DNA of 10,159 nucleotides from Methanoregulaceae archaeon UBA288 (GCA_002495225.1 DAEF01000155.1:220-10378); one strand, 5' to 3'; shown: positions 1 to 6,514, counted from the stretch's first letter. Made by a program: numbers and translations. Notes: generated by a model from the letters alone, not told the origin.

Positions 1-446
1 CCCGGCGTCGTTTGACAATGAGACTCGGACAAGGGTCACCTGAGAGGCAGGGAGAGCGTCACACACCGGCGACAGAGAGAGAGTCGAGCGATGATGGAGG
101 CCCGCCTGGTGGATTGAAAGAGAGCGAACACCATTTGAACGCCGCACTCGCCTCGAGATCGAGGAGACGCTGTCCTGCGTTGCGTCGCCCGCTGCGCGAA
201 GATCCACGCAGGGCACGGGGGGCTGCTGAGTCCCGATGAAGAGCGCCGATCGCGCGTCCCGGGGTCGACGCCGAACCGGCTCCCTGAGCACCTCTCGCGA
301 CGAAAAGAGGAACCTAGACAGTGCCGAGGGCGGCTCCTTTCGCAACTGTTGCTCGGAGAGCCCGGATGAAGGGGACCGGGACGCTCACCCCCTCCCCCGG
401 CAGTCCAACTGAAACATTTACCTCTTTCGCCCCCGATAATCTCCTC
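1..446. other. Gene-poor stretch, no supported gene
   Basis: I find no reading frame here that behaves like a protein gene. Open frames on both strands are rich in Arg, Ser, Pro and Gly, lack domain-like segments and have no ribosome binding site. A 58-codon frame at 236-412 (+) is open but has no recognisable character. A perfect inverted repeat, CCTCGA-GA-TCGAGG, lies at 151-164. The last 35 bases are the likely promoter of the small Cys-rich gene that follows. The stretch could be decayed coding sequence or the remote upstream region of a gene outside the window. Confidence 0.5.
411..422 (+). promoter_or_regulatory. TATA-like element before the small Cys-rich gene
   Basis: GAAACATTTACC is the only AT-rich island in this GC-rich neighbourhood. 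It is centred about 31 bases before the ATG at 447. That spacing would place an archaeal transcription start at or within a few bases of the ATG, giving a leaderless or nearly leaderless mRNA. This fits the absence of a Shine-Dalgarno sequence. It is inferred from position and composition only. Confidence 0.35.
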
Positions 447-611
447 ATGGACGACCGGATCTGCCCGCTCATCAGCGGCCGGAACGGGCTGCTCCTGCAC
501 TGCCTGGGCGAGAAGTGCAGAGCGTGCCGGCACGCCGTTACGCTGCCGGACGGCGGCAACGTCAGCCTCTGCTCAGCCTGTGACCACCCGCCGATCGACG
601 GTGGTCGATAG
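447..611 (+). CDS. Small Cys/His-rich protein, probable zinc binder (54 aa)
   Basis: I do not recognise a named family. The frame from the ATG at 447 gives 54 residues with six Cys (6, 19, 24, 27, 42, 45) and His at 18, 29 and 47. The layout is H-C-x4-C-x2-C-x-H, followed 12 residues later by C-x2-C-x-H. Two such knuckles are typical of small zinc-ribbon proteins, so a structural zinc site is the natural inference. The open frame extends upstream to an ATG at 321, but that part is low-complexity (Arg, Thr, Pro, Ser). The start at 447 is preferred because protein-like sequence begins there and a TATA-like element sits about 31 bases upstream. There is no Shine-Dalgarno sequence. No neighbour suggests a role. 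It could be a chance frame, but the Cys spacing speaks against that. Confidence 0.5.
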   Translation: MDDRICPLISGRNGLLLHCLGEKCRACRHAVTLPDGGNVSLCSACDHPPIDGGR

Positions 612-1393
612 ACCGGGGGCCTCCGCGCGCTTCGACCTCAGCGGGGAGGCGTCTTCAGACCGGTATCTCCGGTTGCGGGCGATACCACCGCGCTCTCTTC
701 GAGAACTGTCGAGGGGATGCCGGTCGACCAGAAGGTCACGGTACTGCGCGAGGGACGGCTGGTGCCATCCCGGATCCCTGATGATCTCTTCTCCGCGCAC
801 GCATCTGACGGACCATTCGGCGGGAGGGATGCTGGATCGCCGGACAGGAGGTCAGGGAGTTGAAGATGCCGAACAGGAGACTGGTCGGAGCGATCACGAG
901 ACCTCTCTGGAGCGGATGATGGAACCCGGGCACACGTGGCAGGGATGCGCGGCGTGGCGTCGCACGGCAGACACGACCTTTTCCCGGACGGATCGAATGA
1001 AGATGGACGGTCGACCCTATCTGCCTCCACAGGCGGAAGCCGCAGCGGTTCATCGGGCGAAGGCAGCGACGACCACGCCCCCTCTGAAGGCTCTCGACGA
1101 CCCCTTCTCGAGCGGTGACGGAACGACCAGAACCGGTTCACCCAGGCTGCAGGGATGGTGCGGGCGGCGTCCGGAGGGGTACCCCTGGAATCTCCAGGGG
1201 ATGTCCGCAGGCAAATCTCGCGAACGGAAATGACGGCGTCTCCTGCTCTTCGACGGCCCGGCCCCACCTACACCCGGAGCCTGACCCTCGGCACGGCGGC
1301 ACGCCGCTATCTATCGGTGAGGCCATGGGAGGGCTGGACGCGCTGTCCACGCCAGGCGGGGCAGGCCCGTGAAGGTGTCGACCGGTCGTTTTT
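612..1393. other. 780-base stretch without a convincing gene
   Basis: The longest frames here (580-1233 plus, 638-1267 minus) are Arg/Ser/Pro-rich, overlap each other fully and have no domain-like features. The most protein-like piece is a 48-codon frame at 717-863 (+), starting MPVDQKVTVLREGRLVPSR. It has GAGGGG directly before its ATG, too close for a good ribosome binding site, and its second half turns low-complexity. Structural items are a possible stem GGTATC/GATACC (662-667 with 681-686, 13-base loop), a perfect hairpin at 1182-1200, and a palindrome plus T-tract at 1379-1395. The region may be decayed coding sequence or an untranslated transcript. Confidence 0.5.
1182..1200. repeat. 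Perfect 7-bp hairpin
   Basis: CCCCTGG-AATCT-CCAGGGG forms a fully paired, GC-rich 7-bp stem with a 5-base loop. No T-tract follows, so it is not a typical terminator. It stands alone in the gene-poor stretch and its role is unknown. Confidence 0.5.
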
Positions 1394-1395
1394 TT
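1379..1395 (+). terminator. Palindrome followed by T7: possible terminator
   Basis: The palindrome CGACCGGTCG (1379-1388) is followed at once by seven T (1389-1395) on the plus strand. Archaeal RNA polymerase terminates at T-runs, so rightward transcripts from the gene-poor stretch would end here, against the stop codon of the convergent small membrane protein. The palindrome has no loop, so the T-run is the stronger part of the evidence. No convincing plus-strand gene lies just upstream. Confidence 0.4.
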
Positions 1396-1684
1396 ACCAG
1401 TGACGGTTGAGATATCGAACGAGAAGAATGCCGATGGCGCCGAGTCCGAAGAAGACCAGCGACTCGACGGTGAATGCTCCGCGATACCCGATCATGATGA
1501 CACCGAGGGCGACGACGAAACAGATCGGAAGACCGATGAAGAGGTACGACGGCAACATCGTCGATGACGCGCCGACTTTGAGGGGCTCGATCTTGGGGTC
1601 CAGTCGCTGCTCCTCGTCATGAACGGCGTCCATCGTGTCGAGATGCACTCCTGCCCTGCGATCGAACGGTACCTCTGTCGCCAT
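1394..1684 (-). CDS. Small two-helix membrane protein, unknown function (96 aa)
   Basis: I do not recognise the family. From the ATG at 1684 the protein has 96 residues. A charged, probably cytoplasmic N-terminal part of about 45 residues (DAVHDEEQRLDPKIEPL) is followed by two hydrophobic helices at about 46-66 and 73-91, joined by a short turn, then RYLNRHW at the C-terminus. The frame is open to 1756, but the extra residues (MFNTIAKQNHKSEIAAHTHL) come from the AT-rich promoter-like zone and are not membrane-like, so the internal ATG is preferred. No clear Shine-Dalgarno sequence precedes it. It is transcribed away from the antiporter at 1783, with about 100 bases between starts, so the two probably share a control region. 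A role as a small partner of the antiporter is possible but has only this positional support. Confidence 0.75.
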   Translation of the reverse strand: MATEVPFDRRAGVHLDTMDAVHDEEQRLDPKIEPLKVGASSTMLPSYLFIGLPICFVVALGVIMIGYRGAFTVESLVFFGLGAIGILLVRYLNRHW

Positions 1685-1782
1685 GGGGTTTCGTTTCAAA
1701 TGTGTGTGCGCGGCTATTTCAGATTTGTGGTTTTGCTTTGCAATCGTGTTGAACAAAGCCGCTCGTCCGCCGGGGTGATCCC
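1685..1782. promoter_or_regulatory. Shared divergent promoter region
   Basis: This 98-base gap is clearly more AT-rich than its surroundings, with short islands such as TATTTCAGATTTGTGG and TTTTGCTTTGCAAT at about 1714-1745. It must carry the promoters of both the small membrane protein (leftward) and the antiporter (rightward). No single TATA box stands out in either direction. At the right end GGGGTGATC (1772-1780) matches the archaeal anti-Shine-Dalgarno sequence well and sits 2 bases before a CTG at 1783, which is the main reason to place the antiporter start there. Confidence 0.55.
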
Positions 1783-3762
1783 CTGGTAGCGGCTGCTCTC
1801 GACCCCGGGCTCCTCTTCGAGTTCCTGGCGATCTTCGGGTTCTCGATCGCCGCGCTCTTCGTCTGCAGCCGGCTCAAGGTACCCGGGGTCGTCGGCTATC
1901 TCTTCGCGGGCCTGCTCATCGGCCCGTCCGGGCTCCGGCTGGTCACGGACACGGAGATGATCGGGCTGTACGCCGAGCTCGGCGTTATCCTCCTTCTCTT
2001 CACCATCGGCCTCGAGATCTCGTTCCGCGAGCTCCTCACGGCCCGCCGGATGCTCGTGCTCGGCGGCACGCTCCAGCTCCTGATGACCGGCGGGGCCGTC
2101 GTCGCCGCGTCCCTGCTCCTCGGGCAGGAGACCTCTGACGCCCTCGTCTTTGCCGTGATGATCGCGATCTCGAGCACGACCATCGTGATGAGCGCGCTCC
2201 AGGAGAGGGGCGAGACCGGGTCTTTGCACGGCCGGTTCCTCCTCGCGGTCCTGATCTTCCAGGACCTGGCCGTCGTGCCCGTGATGCTGTTGCTCCCCCT
2301 GCTCGCCGGCGGGGCCCCGCCCGCGCTGGAAGCCGTACCGCTTGCGCTCGTCCAGGGGGCAGTGGTCATCGTCGCGATCCTCGTGAGCCTCCGCTGGGGC
2401 GTCCCGGCCCTCCTCTACCACGCGGCGCGGGCCCGGTCCAATGAGGTCTTCCTCTTCTCCGTCGTCGGGATCTGCGTGCTCGCGGTCTACGTCTCGGGGG
2501 TCCTCGGTCTATCGTTCGCGTTCGGAGCGTTCCTCGCGGGGCTGCTGATCGCCGACTCCGAGTTCCGCCACGAGGCCCTCACCCTGGTTTTGCCGTTTCG
2601 CGACATCTTCGCCGGCCTCTTCTTCGTCTCGATCGGGATGCTGCTCGAGATCGACTACCTCCTCGCCCAGCCGCTTCTCGTCGGCGGGCTCACCCTCGGG
2701 ATCATCGTGGTCAAGGCGGTCTTCGGGATGCTCTCGGCGCGCGGGCTCGGCATGCCGGTCTGTCCCGTCGTGATCGGTGGCCTCTCGCTCGCCCACGTCG
2801 GCGAGTTCTCGTTCGTGATCGCGACCACCGCCCTCTCTCTCGGCGTCCTGTCGGCGGGCGCGTACCAGCTCTTCCTCAACGCGGCAGTCCTCTCCATGGC
2901 CGCCGCGCCCTTCCTGATCCAGGTCTCGCGCGGGATCGGCGACCGCCTGGCCGGCGCCGTCCCCCAGCGAGGAGCGCCGGAGACAACGCTCCTCTCGGAT
3001 CACCTCGTGATCGTCGGGTACGGCCTCTCGGGGCGGAAGATCGCGCGGATCGCACGTGAGTCCGGCATCGCCTACACCGTGATCGAGGCGAACGCCGAGA
3101 CGGTCCGGCGCGAGCTTGCAGCCGGCGAGCCGATCTTCTTCGGGGACGCAGCGCACACCGGCGTCCTCAGGTGCGCCGGCGCGGACCGTGCCCGGGCGCT
3201 CATCTGCGTCATCTCCGACCCCGGCGCGGTCGCGCGGATCGCAAGGGCCGCCCGGGCCCTCAACCCCGGGGTCTTCATCGCGGTTCGTGTCCGGTACGCC
3301 GGCGAGGTCGAGACGCTCCGGGCGAACGGGGCCGACGAGGTGATCGCCGAGGAGTTCGAGGCGCTGATCGAGCTGGTGGCCCGGGTCCTCTCGGTCTACA
3401 TGGTCCCGTTCGACGAGATCGAGGGCTACGTCGAGCGCGTCCGCGCCGACGGGTACGCGATGTTCAGGTCGCTTCGGGCGCCGGCCGGCACGAGTGTGGA
3501 CGTGAAGGGACGCCTGTACGACCTCGATATCCGGACGTACCGGGTTGCACCGAAATCACCGCTCGCGCACGTCCGCCTGGACGCGTCAGGTTTGCGGGAC
3601 CGTTTCGGCGCGACCGTCCTCGCCGTCCGGCGCGGGGGGGCGACCATCACGAACCCCGCCGGCGAGGAGGTGCTCCTGCCGGGGGACGTGGCCGTGCTGA
3701 TCGGTTCGCCGACGGACCTCGCGGGCGTGGGCGCCAGCTTCTCGGGGGGCGACGAAAAATAG
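1783..3762 (+). CDS. CPA2-family cation:proton antiporter with TrkA (RCK) domains
   Basis: This is a KefB/KefC-like monovalent cation:proton antiporter of about 659 residues. The first 385 residues form the multi-helix exchanger domain. Family hallmarks are PGVVGYLFAGLLIGPSG (34-50), FTIGLE (73-78), SSTTIV (130-135), FQD (159-161), FAFGAFLAGLLIADS (about 246-260) and LFFVSIGM (about 279-286). A TrkA-N Rossmann domain starts at about 406, with GYGLSG (412-417), an acidic residue at 435 (VIEAN) and GDAA (454-457), which indicates NAD(H) binding. A TrkA-C-like ligand-sensing domain fills about 560-650. The family exchanges K+ or Na+ for protons at the cytoplasmic membrane, gated by nucleotide and small ligands; the substrate cannot be told here. 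The first in-frame ATG (1957) would remove the first helix and the GPSG motif. Upstream to the in-frame TGA at 1750 there is no ATG, GTG or TTG, so CTG 1783, behind GGGGTGATC, is the best start unless an indel is present. Confidence 0.93.
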   Translation: MVAAALDPGLLFEFLAIFGFSIAALFVCSRLKVPGVVGYLFAGLLIGPSGLRLVTDTEMIGLYAELGVILLLFTIGLEISFRELLTARRMLVLGGTLQLLMTGGAVVAASLLLGQETSDALVFAVMIAISSTTIVMSALQERGETGSLHGRFLLAVLIFQDLAVVPVMLLLPLLAGGAPPALEAVPLALVQGAVVIVAILVSLRWGVPALLYHAARARSNEVFLFSVVGICVLAVYVSGVLGLSFAFGAFLAGLLIADSEFRHEALTLVLPFRDIFAGLFFVSIGMLLEIDYLLAQPLLVGGLTLGIIVVKAVFGMLSARGLGMPVCPVVIGGLSLAHVGEFSFVIATTALSLGVLSAGAYQLFLNAAVLSMAAAPFLIQVSRGIGDRLAGAVPQRGAPETTLLSDHLVIVGYGLSGRKIARIARESGIAYTVIEANAETVRRELAAGEPIFFGDAAHTGVLRCAGADRARALICVISDPGAVARIARAARALNPGVFIAVRVRYAGEVETLRANGADEVIAEEFEALIELVARVLSVYMVPFDEIEGYVERVRADGYAMFRSLRAPAGTSVDVKGRLYDLDIRTYRVAPKSPLAHVRLDASGLRDRFGATVLAVRRGGATITNPAGEEVLLPGDVAVLIGSPTDLAGVGASFSGGDEK

Positions 3763-3764
3763 AA

Positions 3765-5369
3765 TCAGGGACGGGACCGGATCACCAGCAGCCCGGCGAG
3801 GGCGATCCCCGCTAGGGCAACACCGGCGGGTAGGGGAGACCGGGTCGTGGTCGGCGCGGCCGTCGTCGGCGTGGGAACGGCGGGAGTGGCCGACGGCGTC
3901 GCCGTCGCGGTTGTCGTCGCGGCCCCGCTCCCGACGAGCGTGGCCGATATCTGCGCCGTGTCACCCTCTATCACCCGGACCGACGTGGCCCAGTCCTGGT
4001 ACCCGGTTTGCCGTACGAGGACCGTGTGCGATCCCGTCCGGACATCGTCCACGATCAGAGGGGTGACCCCCCTGTAGGCGCTGTCGATGTAGACTGCGGC
4101 CCCCGAGGGCGACGAGGCGACGGCCACCTGGCCGTTCGGGTTCGCTTCGGGACGATCGGTGAGGGTGGCGACGACGCTCGTCTCCCGGCCCGAGCTCACG
4201 GTGACCGTGGTCACGTAGTCGTAATACCCGCCGAGGGTGAGGGTGAGGTCGTGTTCACCGGGGGCGACGTTCGGGATGTTGAGCGCGTCCCAGGGACGCG
4301 TCAGGCCCTGGTAGACATCGTCGATGTAGACCGAGGCACCGGCCGGGTACGAGACCACGTCGACCGAGCCGCCCGGGGACGACAGCGCCGTGAGGGTGGT
4401 CGTGAGTTCCGCGGTCCCGCCCGCGGGGACCCTGACGCTCGTCGTGTACTCCCGGTACCCGGAGCGGCGCAGGAGCACGGTGTGGTCGCCCGCCGCGAGG
4501 TTGCCGACCGTCATCGGCGTCGAGCCCCGGTAGATCCCGTCGAGGTAGATGTTCGCGGCGGGCGGGATGGACTGGACCCGGACCGCGCCCACGGAGGTCG
4601 ACTCCGGGCGGAGGGTGAGCGTGGCCTGGGCTGTCTGCCCGGAGATCACCTGGATCGTCCCCGAGACCTCGGCGTACCCGTCGAGGGTGGCGACGATGGT
4701 GTGGGTTCCGGGAGCGACGCCGGTGAACGTGGCCGGCGCGGTCAGCGAGACCGTGTGGTCGAGCGTGACCGTGGCCCCGCTCGGTTTCGTCGAGACCTGG
4801 ATCGCCCCGTCGGCCCGGTCCCACGTCAGCGTGGCCTGGACGTCGGTGCTCTGGCCCGAGATGACGGTGATCGTGGTCGAGTAAGTGGCGTACCCGTCCT
4901 TCTCAACCGAGACCCGGTGCGTGCCCGCGGGGACCACCTGCGAGAGCGGCGACCCGACCTGGATCGGGGTTGTCCCGTGATAGGTCCCGTCGATGTAGAC
5001 ACGCGCACCGCCGGGCGAGGACCGGACCGCGATCGTCCCGGAGGTCGAGGTCGGCCCGACCCGCGCCAGGGTCGCGGTGAGGTCACGGTACTGTCCCGTC
5101 CCCACCGAGAAGGAGGTCGTGTAGTCCTGGTAGCCTTTCTTGACGAGCCGGACCGTGTGCTGCAGGTTCGCGGCGACCTCGATCGCGGTCGGTTGAGCAG
5201 AGCCCGTCGGGGTGACGCCCCGGTAGGTCCCGTCGATGTAGACGAGCGCGCCGCCGGGGGTCGAGGTGACCCGGATGAGGCCCGCGTCGTCCTGGGCGAG
5301 GGCCGGCGCCGCCAGCGCCGCCAGAAGAAGGAAGCCTGCGAGGAGGCACGAGAATCGAGAAGGAGTCAT
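3765..5369 (-). CDS. Secreted, membrane-anchored protein with six PEGA repeats (534 aa)
   Basis: From the ATG at 5369 the protein opens with a signal peptide (hydrophobic core about 8-20, likely cleavage after PALA at 22-25). Six PEGA domains follow at about 30-103, 111-183, 188-254, 261-329, 334-404 and 413-480. Each begins with a strand and S-x-P-x-G-A-x-V-Y-I-D-x-x-Y-x-G-x-T-P and ends with GYxxY-x-T-(S/T) and a strand. Repeat 3 is the most diverged, lacking the Y-x-G-x-TP element. A Thr/Pro/Ala stalk (about 483-514) leads to a C-terminal helix (515-530) and RSRP. PEGA modules are small beta-rich surface domains, common in Methanomicrobiales; the anchor places them outside the cytoplasmic membrane. 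The ligand is unknown. The open frame runs upstream to 5612, but only this ATG starts at the signal peptide. The stop lies 2 bases from the stop of the convergent antiporter. No enzyme domain is visible, so structural or adhesive use is the likeliest role. Confidence 0.93.
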   Translation of the reverse strand: MTPSRFSCLLAGFLLLAALAAPALAQDDAGLIRVTSTPGGALVYIDGTYRGVTPTGSAQPTAIEVAANLQHTVRLVKKGYQDYTTSFSVGTGQYRDLTATLARVGPTSTSGTIAVRSSPGGARVYIDGTYHGTTPIQVGSPLSQVVPAGTHRVSVEKDGYATYSTTITVISGQSTDVQATLTWDRADGAIQVSTKPSGATVTLDHTVSLTAPATFTGVAPGTHTIVATLDGYAEVSGTIQVISGQTAQATLTLRPESTSVGAVRVQSIPPAANIYLDGIYRGSTPMTVGNLAAGDHTVLLRRSGYREYTTSVRVPAGGTAELTTTLTALSSPGGSVDVVSYPAGASVYIDDVYQGLTRPWDALNIPNVAPGEHDLTLTLGGYYDYVTTVTVSSGRETSVVATLTDRPEANPNGQVAVASSPSGAAVYIDSAYRGVTPLIVDDVRTGSHTVLVRQTGYQDWATSVRVIEGDTAQISATLVGSGAATTTATATPSATPAVPTPTTAAPTTTRSPLPAGVALAGIALAGLLVIRSRP

Positions 5370-5398
5370 GGTGATCGTGTTCCCAATGTTTCCATCGT

Positions 5399-5418
5399 GG
5401 ATTAATACGTTTCGAAAC
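5399..5418 (-). promoter_or_regulatory. TATA box with adjoining palindrome, PEGA gene promoter
   Basis: Read leftward, the sequence is GTTTCGAAACGTATTAATCC. The TATA-like part (GTATTAATCC) is centred about 35 bases before the ATG at 5369, which predicts a very short 5' leader. The 10-base palindrome GTTTCGAAAC (5409-5418) lies just upstream, where the BRE and upstream regulators act, so it may be an operator. No Shine-Dalgarno sequence is evident before the ATG. Confidence 0.5.
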
Positions 5419-6123
5419 CGCGCGTGAACGTGAGAGACGGGAGGGTCGTTGTCTCGCCGGGCGCCCGGATCGCCCGCTGCTCCCTCACGAGATGGGCCAG
5501 GCTCGCCATGAGCGTGTCGCGTGGGCGTCGACTCTCGGCCTGACGGAGCCGACTGAGATGTCCTGGCCCGTCGTGCTTGCGGCGCCCTGCCGCGTTCCGG
5601 CGATCCGGACAACGCCGCTCTCGAGTGCGGGCAGCCGTTCGACCGACCGCACTCTCTGCAGGTATGCCCGTGCCCGGTAGCGCCCCGCTCGTGCCGGGAA
5701 GAGAGGAGGTCGTGCCGGCGCGGCGAGAGGCGAGCAGGTTCGGCCCGTGGAGGATCTCTGTGTCGAAGATCCGCCCCCCAGTACCGATCAGGGCACTCGC
5801 GGCTCCTCCGGGTGTCTCCCGCTCACCGGAGGGGCTCGTGCCGGCGCGGGGCAGGTCATCGTCCCGTGAAGAGAGGCATTCGCCCCGGGACGCTCCGCCG
5901 CGAGAGCGGCCTTGTCGAGCTGGAGAGCTGAGACGAGGTGCTGATGCCGACCGCCTTGTCGTCGAGCGAGATCGACATCAGGCTCAAGCTGACCGACTTT
6001 TCTATCTCCAGGAGGCGTCAGGCCGGGAGCTGTTTTTTTTGCCGCGGCCACCCTGGTCACGTCAGCACCGCCGAGAGATATGCTACGAACGGGGCACTGT
6101 CGCGCACAGGGTTAGCTCCGGCC
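5419..6123. other. 700-base intergenic stretch without a gene
   Basis: Frames in this interval (for example 5577-6257 plus and 5788-6060 minus) are Arg/Pro/Ser-rich and have no domain features or ribosome binding sites. Noted structure: a 12-base palindrome CCGGGCGCCCGG (5457-5468), the 14-base direct repeat TCGTGCCGGCGCGG at 5710-5723 and 5836-5849 with a partial third copy at 5689-5698, the hairpin at 5801-5836, and a T8 tract at 6033-6040 (+). No minus-strand T-run follows the ferritin-like gene, so its terminator is not evident. Confidence 0.5.
5801..5836. repeat. Long GC-rich hairpin in the intergenic stretch
   Basis: GCTCCTCCGG (5802-5811) pairs with CCGGAGGGGC (5826-5835) over 10 bp with one G-T wobble, around a 14-base loop; 5801/5836 adds a further wobble. 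It is the strongest fold I can see outside genes. The right arm runs into the second copy of the 14-base direct repeat. It could be part of a small RNA or a processing site; no function is claimed. Confidence 0.45.
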
Positions 6124-6465
6124 TCATCCCTTCTTCTTGGATGATTTCGCCGTCTTCTTCGGTTCCTCGAGCTCGGCCGCCATCTCGTCGACCTCAGCAG
6201 CGCCTTCCGCCAGCAACTTCTCCTCGTCGCCTGTCAGGATCTGGATCAGCCGGTTGAACTCGCCGACGTGGACGCGCTCCTCGTTCGCGATGTCGATCAG
6301 GACCTGCTTCGCAAGCGGATGGTCGGTAGCCTCGGCGTGGGCCATGTACAGGAAGGTCGCCTCCTCTTCGGCCGCCACGTTGAGGCGCATGGCGCGGATC
6401 AGTTCTTCGAGGGTCATCATGCGGTCGGGCACGTTGCCGACGAACGGGTTTGAGAAATCAGGCAT
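6124..6465 (-). CDS. Two-helix ferritin-like protein, encapsulated-ferritin type (113 aa)
   Basis: The protein has one long helical hairpin, half of a ferritin four-helix bundle. Helix 1 covers about 18-46 and helix 2 about 50-78. The likely diiron ligands are Glu33, Glu63 and His66 (E-x-x-H in NEERVHVGEF). Their spacing equals Glu32/Glu62/His65 that I recall for Rhodospirillum rubrum EncFtn. The helix pair also resembles the ferritin-like N-terminal domain fused to the Pyrococcus furiosus encapsulin. Such proteins form a dimeric iron site with ferroxidase activity and normally load iron inside an encapsulin shell. The tail (about 96-113) is acidic then Lys-rich (KKTAKSSKKKG). Two starts compete: the ATG at 6477 has AAGGAG directly against it, while the ATG at 6465 has AAGGAGATGA 8 bases upstream and starts at MPDFSNPF, so 6465 is chosen. 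No shell gene is in the window. A rubrerythrin-like protein acting without a shell is the alternative. Confidence 0.88.
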   Translation of the reverse strand: MPDFSNPFVGNVPDRMMTLEELIRAMRLNVAAEEEATFLYMAHAEATDHPLAKQVLIDIANEERVHVGEFNRLIQILTGDEEKLLAEGAAEVDEMAAELEEPKKTAKSSKKKG

Positions 6466-6473
6466 CGGTACTT

Positions 6474-6483
6474 TCATCTCCTT
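6474..6483 (-). promoter_or_regulatory. Ribosome binding site that decides the ferritin-like start
   Basis: Read leftward, AAGGAGATGA closely matches the archaeal consensus GGAGGTGA and ends 8 bases before the ATG at 6465. It contains the alternative ATG at 6477, which therefore cannot use it. This favours the 113-residue product over the 117-residue one. Confidence 0.6.
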
Positions 6484-6496
6484 GGCCCCGTGCACG

Positions 6497-6514
6497 GGCG
6501 GGTGTTCTCCCGCC
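6497..6514 (-). promoter_or_regulatory. Leader hairpin 2 of the ferritin-like gene
   Basis: GGCGGG (6497-6502) and CCCGCC (6509-6514) form a perfect 6-bp GC stem with a 6-base loop. It lies in the predicted 5' leader, about 14 bases upstream of the ribosome binding site. A structural role in mRNA stability or translation is possible. I recognise no riboswitch class. Confidence 0.35.

Noticed and set aside
236..412. 58-codon plus-strand frame starting MKSADRASRG
   Set aside because: No ribosome binding site, no motif, Arg/Ser-rich; expected by chance in GC-rich sequence.
36..533. 165-codon minus-strand open frame
   Set aside because: Composition is typical of non-coding GC-rich DNA (Arg, Ser, Pro) and it overlaps the more protein-like plus-strand Cys-rich frame.
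717..863. 48-codon plus-strand frame starting MPVDQKVTVL
   Set aside because: The first 25 residues look protein-like, but the ribosome-binding motif touches the ATG and the second half is low-complexity. Support is too weak for a gene call.
580..1233. 217-codon plus-strand open frame
   Set aside because: Arg/Ser/Thr-rich with no hydrophobic core or motif. It overlaps the end of the small Cys-rich gene and a similar-sized meaningless minus-strand frame.
4008..5405. Long plus-strand open frame (465 codons)
   Set aside because: It is the reverse shadow of the PEGA gene: Arg/Gly/Asp-rich, no domains, no start signals, while the minus strand has a clear signal peptide and repeats.
6033..6040. 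T8 tract as a terminator
   Set aside because: It faces right, but no plus-strand gene precedes it; on the minus strand it is an A-run and cannot end the ferritin-like transcript.
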